From Neostapfia colusana (taxonomy: Eukaryota > Streptophyta > Magnoliopsida > Poales > Poaceae), in assembly GCA_030760725.1 (NCBI GenBank), contig JASWHV010000001.1, positions 23,619,928-23,683,927 on the forward strand: 64,000 bases of DNA, written 5' to 3'. Positions 44,537 through 54,270 of this stretch are shown here, one piece after another; the stretch's first letter is position 1; the number at the start of each line of letters is the position of its first letter. A program made the translations under genes and the position numbers. Below the pieces are notes generated by a model. It saw only the letters and a list, made by a program, of their open reading frames with translations, made no database searches and was not told the origin of the DNA.

Positions 44537-45877
44537 TAAATGGAGACTATCGGTACCCTGCAGACCGGCCCCCGCGTGGAGGCTTGAAGAGGCTCCAGAC
44601 CCCGCCTCCCTGCTGAAGCGGGCTCTGGCGCCGCCACGTGTCCTCGGCCACGGACCTAGCCTCCCCGCTGAGGCGAGGACCGGCGCTGCCATGTGTCCTA
44701 AGCCCTGCACCTGGCCTCCCCGCTGAGGAGGGCTCCGGAGCTGCCACGTGTCCTTGGCCCCATACCTGGCCTCCCCGCTGAGGCAAGGTCCGGTGCTGCC
44801 ATGTGTCCCTGGGCTCTGGGCCTAAACTCCCCACTGAGGAGGGCTTCGGAGCTGCCACGTGTCCTCGGTCCTGGACCTGGCCTTCCCGTTGAGGCGAGGT
44901 CCGGTGCTGCCACGTGTCCCCTGGCTCCGGGCCAGGTCTCCCCACTAAGGAGGGTTCCGGAGCTGCCACGTGTCCTCGGCCCGGGACCTCGCCTCCCCGC
45001 TGAGGCGAGGTCTGGTGCTGCCACGTGTCCCCGGGCTCCGGGCCAGGCCTCTCTGCCGAGGAGGGTTCTGGAGCTGCCATGTGTCCCCGGCCCCGGAGCT
45101 GGCCGCCCCGCTGAGGCGAGGTCCGGTGCTGGCACATATCCTGTGCTCCAGGCTTGACCTACCTGCTGAGGCGAGGTCCGGTGCTGCCACGTGTCCTCCG
45201 GTCTAAGCCCGACCTCCCTGCCGAGGTGGGCTCGGGGCCGCCACAGGTACAATGACCCGCCATGGGCCATGGGCCATATGAGTCAAGAAAGGCGAGCGCA
45301 GTCTATTCATGCATTCAAGACTCGCGCGTTCCCTAGAAGCATAGCGGGCAACGCATGCCTCTGCCTACTCCTGTCAGTAATTACAATGACAGGACAAGGC
45401 GGTATGGCGTGACAACGGCAGTAACGGCACAGTGCTGCACAGCTAACCGAGTAGGACGCGGCAACAAGACGGAGCCTTCTACCGCCATCATCAACCGCTA
45501 CTTGGTCAGAGACGCCTAGCGTGTCAGGCGGCCCGCCTTAACTCTATCGACAGCGAACACTACAAGTAGCTGTTAATACCCTAGATCATGTAAAGGGTAC
45601 AGACTACCGCGGGACCACCTGTCGGGCAAAAAGCCACAGTGTAACTGTCCGGCCTTAAGACATAAAAGTACCGGGCAGCCTCCGACGAAGGGGATTCGAT
45701 TCCAACACACACTCCCGTGGACGTATGGTTTTACGCTCCGGCGGCCCGAACCACGTAAATCCTGGTGTTCATCCCTGTTCTTCAAGCTCGATCGATCGAG
45801 GGATGTTAGCCCCTCCATACAATAAACCTCCTCGGAATGCTCCAGTAGCACTACCAGGGGAAGTGTCGTAGCAAACA
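44537..45877 (+). repeat. 5' LTR of the Tat-type element
   Basis: Begins near CTATCGGTACCCTGCAG and ends CGTAGCAAACA before the PBS. It holds the 55-bp array (44590-45255), a TATA-like ACATAAAAG (45660-45668), then a segment rich in imperfect palindromes (CTCGATCGATCGAG near 45790). No reading frame is supported. Confidence 0.7.
44590..45255 (+). repeat. Tandem array of about twelve 55-bp G-box units in U3
   Basis: Copies of GCTGCCACGTGTCC recur every 54-57 bp from 44633 to 45239. Two monomer types alternate (GAGGAGGGCTCCGGAGCTGC and GAGGCGAGGTCCGGTGCTGC), giving a higher-order dimer near 110 bp. Most units carry CACGTG or CATGTG followed by TCC, close to the plant ABRE/G-box consensus. The long open frames on both strands here come from the repeat and are not genes. 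Confidence 0.85.
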
Positions 45878-45887
45878 CTTCGATATT

Positions 45888-45904
45888 TGGCGCTCCAAGA
45901 AGGG
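45888..45904 (+). other. Primer binding site region of the Tat-type element
   Basis: TGGCGCTCCAAGAAGGG follows the LTR end after about 10 nt (CTTCGATATT). TGGCGC-type PBSs are usual for plant Tat elements rather than the tRNA-Met type. Confidence 0.65.
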
Positions 45905-45941
45905 GGCTTTCACGCTATCTAGACGACCGAGCGTTGCAACC

Positions 45942-47540
45942 ATGGTGAACATCCAGTCCATTGCTGGCTCCTCTCGCCCCACTCGTCGTCCTCTCATGGG
46001 GAGGGAGGAGGAGGCCACTTCCCGCTCCAGGGCGGGGTAGATTTGGCCAAGCAGGCGACCATACGGTTGCCACTCCCGAGGCGGTCACCGCTGCCACCAC
46101 ACGGCGGTCATCTGCCGCCACGGCGGCAACCACGCCTCCAGTTGCAAGCCTGGAGAGCATGCTAGCCGCAGCACATGCTCTTCTCCACAACCCTCCGGGC
46201 AAGGATGCTCCCCCAGAAGCGGCAGAGCAGTGGCGCAACGACATCGACCACCTTGTCGCCGCCGCCATGAACACACCTGCCTACAGAAGGTAGTGGGCCG
46301 AGCCATCGCAAGCGCAGTCGCATACACCGACGGTGGCCCGCGAGACGGCTACGGCACGTGCAGCGACCATGGCCAGGCAGGCCACAGCCAACCTCAGGAT
46401 CGAGCTAGACCACCTCCGCGTGAGTGAAGATGTCGCGTCACCAACGAGCAACATCGCAAGAGACGCCGCAATCTCGAGGGCGAGTATGGCACCCCGAGTG
46501 TCGTACCCGTGAGACGCGCTGTGCGAACCCCTGCTTCTCCAGTAGCAGGCAGGGGCTGCATGGCACTCGCCCCACATCTTCGCATGGTGGTCTGGCCACC
46601 AAAAGTTCTGGCCCCACTTGCCGGAAAAGTATGATGGGACTGTCAACCTCGCCGAGTTCCTGCAGATCTACTCCACCTCCATCCTAGCGGTAGGAGGAAT
46701 GAGGCCGTAATGGCTGACTCTCACTGCCCGATCATGGCTCATGAACCTTCCCTCAGACTCCATATCCTCCTGTGAAGAGTTGTGCTGGCGATTCACAACC
46801 AACTTTGGGAGTTCCTACATGCGCCCCAGCAGTGAGCTCGACCTCCACGTCATGCGAAAGCGCGAGGTGGAGTCGCTGCGGTCCTTCATCCAACGGTTCT
46901 CCCAAGTGCGGAACACCATCCCTTGCATCTCCAACGCTTTTGTCGTCGTCGCATTCCGACAGGGCGTGAGAGACAAGAAGATGCTTGAGAATTTAGCCAC
47001 GCACGACGTGAAAGACATCCCCGAGCTCTTCAGCCTGGAGGAAAAGTGTGCCAGGGCGGCGGAAGGCCGAGACTGGCACTCGCGACCCGCCTCCGGGGTG
47101 GGGAGTGCCAGTGAGGCTGCAGCTCCGGGCAGCAGCAAGAAGAATAAGAAGGCTAGAGGCAAGGACAAGCTTCTAGCCAGGGTGCCCACCGTCACCGCTA
47201 CAGCGGCCGGTGGGGGTTATGGCCCGCGCACCGACAAGCGTCCGAGACTGCCATCCATCAGTGACGATGGGCAGTGGTGCCCGATGCACAAATCCAGCTG
47301 CCACAACGCTAGCGAGTGCCAAGAGATCAAGAAGTTCGCGGAGCACTTCTGCAAGCAGCAGCGGCAGCGCCAAGACGGCGCACCCTTCTGCCAGCGGGAG
47401 GGCAAGCAGAAGGCTGACCCTGTGGCCGGCATGGAGCAGGATATGGAGTATCAGGACGTCAAGCGGGCATTTAAGGCCATCTACGGCCACCCGAACTCTG
47501 ACTCCAGCACCGATAACAAGCATCGCAAGACACTCCACGT
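45942..47540 (+). pseudogene. gag: Tat-type gag, broken
   Basis: Pieces in different frames: LESMLAAAHALLHNPP then EQWRNDIDHLVAAAM (46150-46290), AEFLQIYSTSILAVGG (about 46650), then a long frame from 46741 (CRFTTNFGSS-type core, LRSFIQRFSQVRNTIPC, FRQGVRDKKMLENLA). A Lys-rich segment and a Cys/His region (WCPMHKSSCHNASEC) replace a canonical CCHC knuckle. Stops at 46039, 46290 and about 46708 separate the pieces. Confidence 0.8.
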
Positions 47541-48150
47541 GATGTACGGGGGTTCCTGGGACATCACGTCCTGGCGTGCCGTCAAGACCCTGCAATGGGC
47601 GATGGCAGCAGCTGCTCCTGCCCCCAGGCCAGCGCCCCACCATAAGTGGATGGAGATGTCGATCGCCTTCGACGCCTCCGACTGCCTCCAAGAACATGGC
47701 GGGTGCTGGGCAGCTTCCACTCCTCATCGCCCCAACCATTACCAACATGAAGCTCTACTACGTGCTGATCGATGGTGAGGCATCCCTCAGCGTCATCAGC
47801 CTTGCAGCTTTCGAGAAGATGCAGATCCTCATGTCTAGGCTCACCCGTGCGTCCATTCTCGGGGGTGGGTCTGGACCCTATCTGGCCATGCGGTAGCATC
47901 TCCCTCCCGGTGACTTTTGGGATGCCTGAGAACTACCGCACAGAGAGCGTCGTCTTCGACATCACGGAGGTCCGCCTCCACTTCAACGCCATCATCAGCA
48001 GGCCATCCCTGTATCGGTTCATAGCTGTAGACCACTGCGGCTACCTGGTCTTGAAGATGCCGACACCTAGCGGCGTCCTCAAGATCCGCAGAGGCCGCTC
48101 CGCCGCCGTCTCAGCGTCAGAGAAGCTCCAGGCATTGGCAGCGGCGTAGG
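47541..48150 (+). pseudogene. Tat-type protease, broken
   Basis: Reads MAGAGQLPLLIAPTITNM, YYVLIDGEASLSVISLAAF (DGEA where DGGA or DSGA is expected) and, after a frameshift near 47880, SISLPVTFGMPENYRTES, FNAIISRPSLYRFIAV and VLKMPTPSGVLKIR. This is the Tat protease domain. Confidence 0.8.
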
Positions 48151-48329
48151 AGGCTGCTTCCGGCTACTGTGAAGCTAGCCGCCCGCCTCCAAGCATGTGC
48201 CAGCGAGGTTCGACATCTGCACCCCGCGTGCAGCCCTTAGACGGCAAAGATGTCCCCATCAAAGTCATCCGGATCGGCTAAGACGCCACCTAGACCACCC
48301 GCATCATGGGGAATCTAGGTGACAAATAG

Positions 48330-49140
48330 GAACTCACACTCGTCACCTTGCTCCGGGCTAATATGGACGTGTTTGCATGGCAACTGTCATAGATGCACGG
48401 GATGTCCAGGGAGGTGATTGAGAACCATCTAAAGATCTACCCCGACGCCAGACCGGTGCAACAGAAGCCTCGGAAACAGTCCGTTGAGCAGCAGAACTTC
48501 ATCCATGAAGAAATCAAGAAGCTGCTCGACGATGGCTTCATCCGAGAGGTCCACCATCCATGATGGTTGGCCAACCCTGTTGTCGTCCACAAGGCAGGCG
48601 GGAATCTTCGGATGTGCATCGACTACACCACTCTCAATAAAGCATGCCCAAAGGATCTTTTTCCTCTCGCTAGCATAGACTAAATAGTGGATTCTAAATC
48701 CGGCTGCGATCTACTGTGCTTCCTAGATGCTTACTCAGGTTTCCACAAAATACCAATGTCTAGAGAATATGAAGAGCATACAACCTTCATAACAGTAGAT
48801 GGCCTATTTTGCTATGTATTAATGCCTTATGGTCTTAAATGCTCTTCCCACTTTTGTACATGCCATGCATAAGACATTCAGGAACCTAATTCGGGAGCTA
48901 GTAGAGGTGTACGTTGATGACATCGTCGTTAAGGTTAAGTCGCAGGCATCTTTGCTCGACAACCTCGACTTAGTCTTTGACATGTTGTGTTCGACACGCA
49001 AGGAGTTGAACCCAGACAAATGTGTCTTCGGGGCCTCTGCCGGAAAGCTACTTGGTTTCCTGGTCTCATACCAGAGAATCGAAGCTAACCTAGAGAAGAT
49101 AAAGGCAATCAAAGTAATGTGGACACCTGCCCGCATCTAG
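48330..49140 (+). pseudogene. Tat-type reverse transcriptase, broken
   Basis: VTLLRANMDVFAWQ, NFIHEEIKKLLDDGFIREV, GGNLRMCIDYTTLNKACPKD, FLDAYSGFHKIPM, VLMPYGLKC, and after a frameshift VEVYVDDIVVK (active-site YVDD, about 48909). Stops interrupt at 48391, 48561, 48679 and 49138. Confidence 0.85.
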
Positions 49141-50440
49141 GACGTACAGAAGCTCACGGGTTGCTTGGCTGCGCTTAGTTGGTTTATCTCTAGACTGGCT
49201 GTGTGGGCTCTCCCGTTCTTCAAACTTCTGTGCAGCTCCGGACCCTTTGTCTGGACCGAAGAGGTAGATGAGGCGTTTGATGAGCTGAAGATGTACCTCA
49301 CAACGCTGCCGATCATGGTGGCTCCGGAACAAGGCGAGCCCCTATTCCTCTACATCGCTGCCACACCAGAGGTCGTGAGCATGGTTCTGGTCGCAGAGCG
49401 ACCGGAACTGCAATGACCCCAAGTGCCAGACGAGGCCCCTACTGCAGGTCCCAGGTTCCAGGACTCGGATCTCGCAGGGGAGCTAGGGGACGAGGAGCTA
49501 GTCAGGTCCCAGTTTGTCAGACCTGATGACCAATGTGCATCCGGGTCCCAGCTCCCAGAGCGCAGTCCCGGACATGGGGGTCAAGGGCCCTCGAGTCCCA
49601 TACCTATCCAAGAAGATGCACCGGACCTCTCAGGGAGGGCTCAGACCATCCAGTGTCCGGTCTACTACATCAGCGAGGTCCTCCACGATGCTAAGACAAA
49701 ATATCTAGAAGTGCACAAGCTGCTCTATGCAGTCCTTGTTGCATCAAGAAAGTTGTGCCACTACTTCCAAGCTCACAAGATTTCAGTGGTCACTTCATAC
49801 CTAATGAAGCCGTGCTCCACGGCCCTAAAGCAACCAGGAACGTAGCAAAGTGGGCTGCCGAGCTGGCGGAGTTCTAGCTCGACTTCTTACCGTGCCGTGC
49901 GGTAAAGAATCAGGTGCTGGCTCACTTCGTGGTTGAGTGGACACCACCACCATGCCACCTAGGGGCCAAGACAATGATGAGCCCGAGCCCAGAGCTCCGG
50001 TCTTCACCGGGCCCACTGGACACTCTTCTTCGACAGCTCCTCGCGCAAGAAAGGTGCCGGAGCGGGGATCCTGCTCCTCACCCCGACTGGGGAGAAGTTC
50101 AAGTACATGGTGTGGCTTGACTTCAAGGCAACCAACAACATGGTGGAGTATGAGGTTCTCATCTTCGGGTTAAAGATCGCACTGTCTCTTGGCATCCAGC
50201 AGTTGTTGGTCAAGGGTGATTCTCAATTGATCATCAAGCAAGTCAAGGGAGAATGCTGCTGCAATGATCCTCTGCTTGCAGCCTACCTCCTCCAAGTACC
50301 GAAGCGGTAAAAAGACTTCCAAGTCTTGGACCTGTGCCATGTCCCCCGCGCCAACAATACAATCGCCGATGACCTATCAATGAAGGCTTCCACCTGGGGT
50401 CCGGTGCCTAAGGGAGTCTTCGAAAGGAAGTTGCTTTGAC
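49141..50440 (+). pseudogene. Tat-type dual RNase H region, broken
   Basis: The first RNase H (GEPLFLYIAATPEVVSMVLV and CPVYYISEVLHDAKTKYLEV) lacks the usual DASG motif and is split by a roughly 200-bp insertion-like segment rich in CCCAG/TCCCAG (49423-49640). The second, archaeal-type RNase H follows (about 49990-50310): SSRKKGAGAGILLLTPTGE, NNMVEYEVLIFGLKIAL and LLVKGDSQLIIKQVKGE. Acquisition of a second RNase H is an established feature of plant Tat elements. Confidence 0.75.
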
Positions 50441-50599
50441 CTACAGCCTGGCCTACCAAACTAGTCGAAGGAGGCGAGACCAGCACCTCGAAGCTGGCGG
50501 TCCCGGCGGTCCTGCTACCATGGAGGCCGCCAAGGATTGTAAGCGTCACCGGGGACTCCATATAACTCGGAGCTCAAGATCCAGAAGCTCAAGTAGGTC

Positions 50600-51842
50600 C
50601 CGATGCATGGATCACGAAGATACTGGACTACTTGAAAGACAACATCCTTCCTAATGAACATGTATCCACTGAACGGATCGTTCAGTTTGCTAAGAGATAC
50701 GCGCTGGTAGAGGGGGGTCTCTACCGTCGTGGCGCCAATGCCGTCCTATTGCAGTGCATAACCCGGGAGGAGGGTTGCGACATGCTTGCAGGGATCCATG
50801 GAGGCGAGTGTGGGAACCACGCATCTTCCTGTACGCTAGTCGGTAAAACCTTCTGTCATGGCTCCTACTGTCCGACAGCTCTCCAGGATTTCATCGAGCT
50901 GGTCGAGAGATGCAAGGCGTGCCAGTTCCACACTAAGCAGATCCACACACCGACGCAAATGCTGTAGATGATCCCACCCTCATGGCCCTTCGCTGTGTGG
51001 GGGCTGGACATCCTGGGACCTTTCCCCAGATCTGTCGGAGGGTACCGGTACCTCTACGTCGCCAAAGACAAGTTCACCTAGTGGTCGGAAGCAGCCCCTG
51101 TAGTGACAATCAACAAGCAGTCAGCAGTCAAGCTCATCAAGTCAATCATCTGCCGGTTCAGGGTCCCAAATAGAATCATCACCGACAACGGACCCAGTTC
51201 ACAAGTGCAGTGTTTCAAGAGTTCTGCGACGACCTCGGCATCGAACTCTGCTACGCATCCGTTGCGCATCCAGAGAGCAACGGACAAGACGAGAGGGCTA
51301 ATGCTGAGATACTCAGGAGACTCAAGACACACACCTACAACTTCTTGAAGAACCATGGTGCCAATTGGGTAGACAGGCTTCCGTGTGCACTGTGGGCAAG
51401 CCGGACGTCCCTCAGCCGACCGACAGGGGAAACATCTTCCTTCCTGGTGTATGGGGCTGAGACCGTACTCCTCCCAAAGATTACCATGGGCTCCCCCCGT
51501 GTCCAGTCATACAACGAAGCCGCGCAGGACAAGCTCTGGCGTGAAGATATCGACCTTGTCGATTAGCGAAGATGGCAAGCAGCTGCTCGAAATGCATGGT
51601 ACCACTAAGCGCTCCGGCGCTATCACCAGCGGTTCGTGCGCAGTAGACAGCTCGAGGTGGGCGACCTGGTGCTCCGGGGTGTACTTTCTCGTGAAGGGGT
51701 GAATAAACTCTCCCCCTGCTGGGAGGTTCCCTTCCGAGTAACACAAGTATCCCACCCCGGGTGCGTCCGCCCGGCCACGGAGGATGGGGAACATCTACCT
51801 AGTCCTTGGAACATAGAGCACCTCCGTAAGTTCTATCTTTAG
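50600..51842 (+). pseudogene. Tat-type integrase, broken
   Basis: An N-terminal finger region (VERCKACQFHTKQIH), the catalytic core with D at about 51007 (WGLDILGPFPR), D at about 51184 (IITDNGP) and E at about 51291 (ESNGQDERANAE), then a C-terminus ending SPWNIEHLRKFYL with a stop at 51842. A stop at 51079 (FT*WSEA) and a 1-nt loss near 51210 disable it. The remaining 105 bp to 51947 are non-coding. Confidence 0.85.
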
Positions 51843-51947
51843 CACAGCGGTAGGACTCTTTTTTTCTCTGTTAGGATGTCATAGAGTCTAGGAGCATCAC
51901 TCGGAACAACTAAACTCCGGAGGGGTCCTGCTACGCTTGTCATCTGG

Positions 51948-52639
51948 TGTGACATCCGGTTCCGAAAATAGAACCAAGTGAATGCATATGTGTGCCCAGG
52001 ATGTTCACCACACATACACATGTAATCCACAAACTGAATTCAGAATATAACCACGAATAAATAATGTTTAAGTACTTTATTACAATGACTCAATGTCTCA
52101 CTCATGAATCTCTAACTTATTCTTGCAGTGGAAGTCTCTAAACAACAGCGGAAATAACTAAACAGCAGGCTTCAACTTCAACTCCACAGGCATGTTGACG
52201 GTAGTGTGCACGCCTAGTACTCCACACGTTCCTCGAAGTACTCATCTCCTGTAGCTGATGTATATGTGGTAATGCAAGGGTGAGTACATGTCGTACTCAG
52301 CAAGTGCGGGAAAAGTATGACATGTGGCTTACAACAAGGTAGGAAATAAAAAGGCTTATTGCAGCAAGCAAATTTTATTTCACATACATGATAAAAACAA
52401 CAACTATTTCTAGGTGAGTTAAAGCCCAATAAATCCAAGTAAATCAGCAACATTCTTTCATCATAATGCACCATTTATCAAGTCTCATCCAGCCATTAAT
52501 CTTTCTCAAATTCATCTCATGCTCATAAATATTCATAACCATCTTATATTCATATAGCCAAAACCAAACTCATTGTCATGACACAAAACGGTCCCAAAAC
52601 CAATCCCAATGACCAATACCATAACCATACCAAATAAAC
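51948..52639 (-). repeat. Minus-strand Ty3 LTR, copy 1 (3' end only)
   Basis: On the plus strand it begins TGTGACATCC; the same terminal block (GCATATGTGTGCCCAGGATG) recurs in copies 2 and 3, and the family-B LTR end at 60820-60876 is related. No PBS lies on its outer side, so it is a solo or 3' LTR. It is interrupted by copy 2 at 52640. Confidence 0.8.
52214..52248 (-). CDS. LTR mini-gene, terminal exon (copy 1)
   Basis: Minus strand: acceptor AGCTACAG, then the two bases completing Gly, then DEYFEERVEY and TAG. This is a 35-nt coding part in the same phase and place as the terminal exons of copies 2 and 3. Exon 1 is not in this fragment. Confidence 0.4.
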
Positions 52640-54270
52640 TGTGACGCCCGGTCCCATGAAAACGGAACCCAGCTAATGCATATGTGTGCCCAGGATGTTC
52701 ATAACACATACACATGTATTCCACAAACTGAATTCAGAATATAACCACGAATAATAGGGTTTAAGTACTTTATTACATCTATTCTTGCAGCGGAAGTCTC
52801 TATTCTAGCAGCGGAAGTCTCTAAACGATAGTGGAAGCAAACTAAACACGGCAGCGGCTCCATCTCCAACTCCACAGGCAAGTTGACGGTAGATAACACA
52901 CCTAGTACTCCACATGATCTTCGAAGTACTCTTCTCCTGTTGCTGATGATGAAGTAATAATGCAAGTTTGAGTACATGACGTACTCAGCAAGTGCGGGAA
53001 GATATGATATGTAGCTTACAGCAAGGTAGGATTAGAAAGGCTCATTGCAGAAAGCAAAGTTTATTTTACAAACATGATAAAAACAGCAACTAACTTTAAG
53101 TGAATTTAATCCCAACATATATCCAATTAAAACATTAACATACCTCCATCATGATTCTCCACTTTTCATCTCTCATCCAGACATTTATCTTTCTCAACTT
53201 TTTCTCATGCTTATGAATACCATCTCATATTCATGACTATCTAATCTCATATTCAATTTCATCTCATAACCGAGACCAAAGCTCATTATCACGACTGAAC
53301 AGTCCCAATTTCATTACCAAGACTCAACAGTCCCGAAACCAAACCTCAATGATCAAACCATAACCAAACCAATAACCAAACCAATAACCAAACCAATGAC
53401 CATCCAAATAACCATCCCAAACCATCCCTTCTAATCATGTGAGTTGTCCAGGCGCTTGTGACCGTAAGCTCGGCTATCATGATAGTTTTACACTCTGCAG
53501 AGGTGGCACCACTTTACCCACAAGTTCATGATTTTGTCACCCGTCAGCGACTACAGAACCTCCATTATATCAGTACACAACCGTCGGTGTATGGCCAAGA
53601 GATCACAAAATAGCCTTTACAAAGGGGCTACTAGATGTATGGACTCACTAAGGTTTCACCAACAGGCTCGAATCACCATTCTCCCACCTATGGGCCCCCT
53701 CTTGTGCCATGCGGTTCCCAGGGCAGTCCTCTCTCGACTCCCGTTCCCCGCGCCTTCCACGGTCCATAACAATCTAGCAACTTACCTAATTAGTCAGCTA
53801 AGCCGCACCCATATTTGGCCATGTGGTGGCACTGTTTCCCTGGCATGTGCTGGCATGAACCGGTCCTTAGATCTACGGCAAGTAAACTATCATCTCATTC
53901 TACCACATCCACAAACCAAGCTTGCCTAGATCTCCCCCGATTCATATTCATTATCAACGTCAAGTTCTTATTATCATTATCCATATGAGTGCAGTAGCTA
54001 GACACATTCTATCTCGCTTCCCATAACCCGTAGATTAGCGAAGCAAAAAGCAAAAACGACCATACCCGACTCATCAACTTTCCCGGCGAAAAGGGTGGTT
54101 AACAAAACTAGTAAACTCCTATAAAAGGGTTCCCATCAAGTTGACTCAAGCATACATAGTTTTCGCAAACAGAACAGTTTCAAAACATGGGATCAATATG
54201 GTCAAGGGGCACTTGCCTTGTTCCTGTGGCTCTTGTTGCTCACGGATATCGAAGTCTTGGTGTTGTAGTT
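52640..54270 (-). repeat. Minus-strand Ty3 LTR, copy 2 (main part)
   Basis: Begins TGTGACGCCCGG on the plus strand. A conserved intron block (53440-53930) matches family B. A run of AACCAAT-like units lies at 53335-53410. It is cut by the solo LTR at the TAGTT target (54266-54270) and resumes at 56349. Confidence 0.85.

Larger units (their letters stand above)
44537..51947 (+). mobile_element. Degenerate Ty3/gypsy element, Tat lineage (RIRE2/Retand-like)
   Basis: An LTR with a tandem array, a TGGCGCTCC-type PBS, gag, protease, RT, two RNase H regions and integrase, in that order, full of stops and frameshifts. The gag-protease text (SDDGQWCPMHKSSCHN, MAGAGQLPLLIAPTI) and the archaeal-type second RNase H are Tat hallmarks. 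The 3' LTR is not reached: at 51948 the element is interrupted by a stack of minus-strand LTRs. The left boundary is uncertain by tens of bases. Confidence 0.85.

Noticed and set aside
44547..45137. 196-codon repetitive frame on the minus strand of the Tat LTR array
   Set aside because: The frame arises from a GC-rich tandem repeat; overlapping frames are open on both strands and monomer lengths of 54-57 bp do not preserve a single frame.
44590..45255. Regularly spaced repeats resembling a CRISPR array
   Set aside because: Units are contiguous tandem repeats without unique spacers, in a plant LTR.
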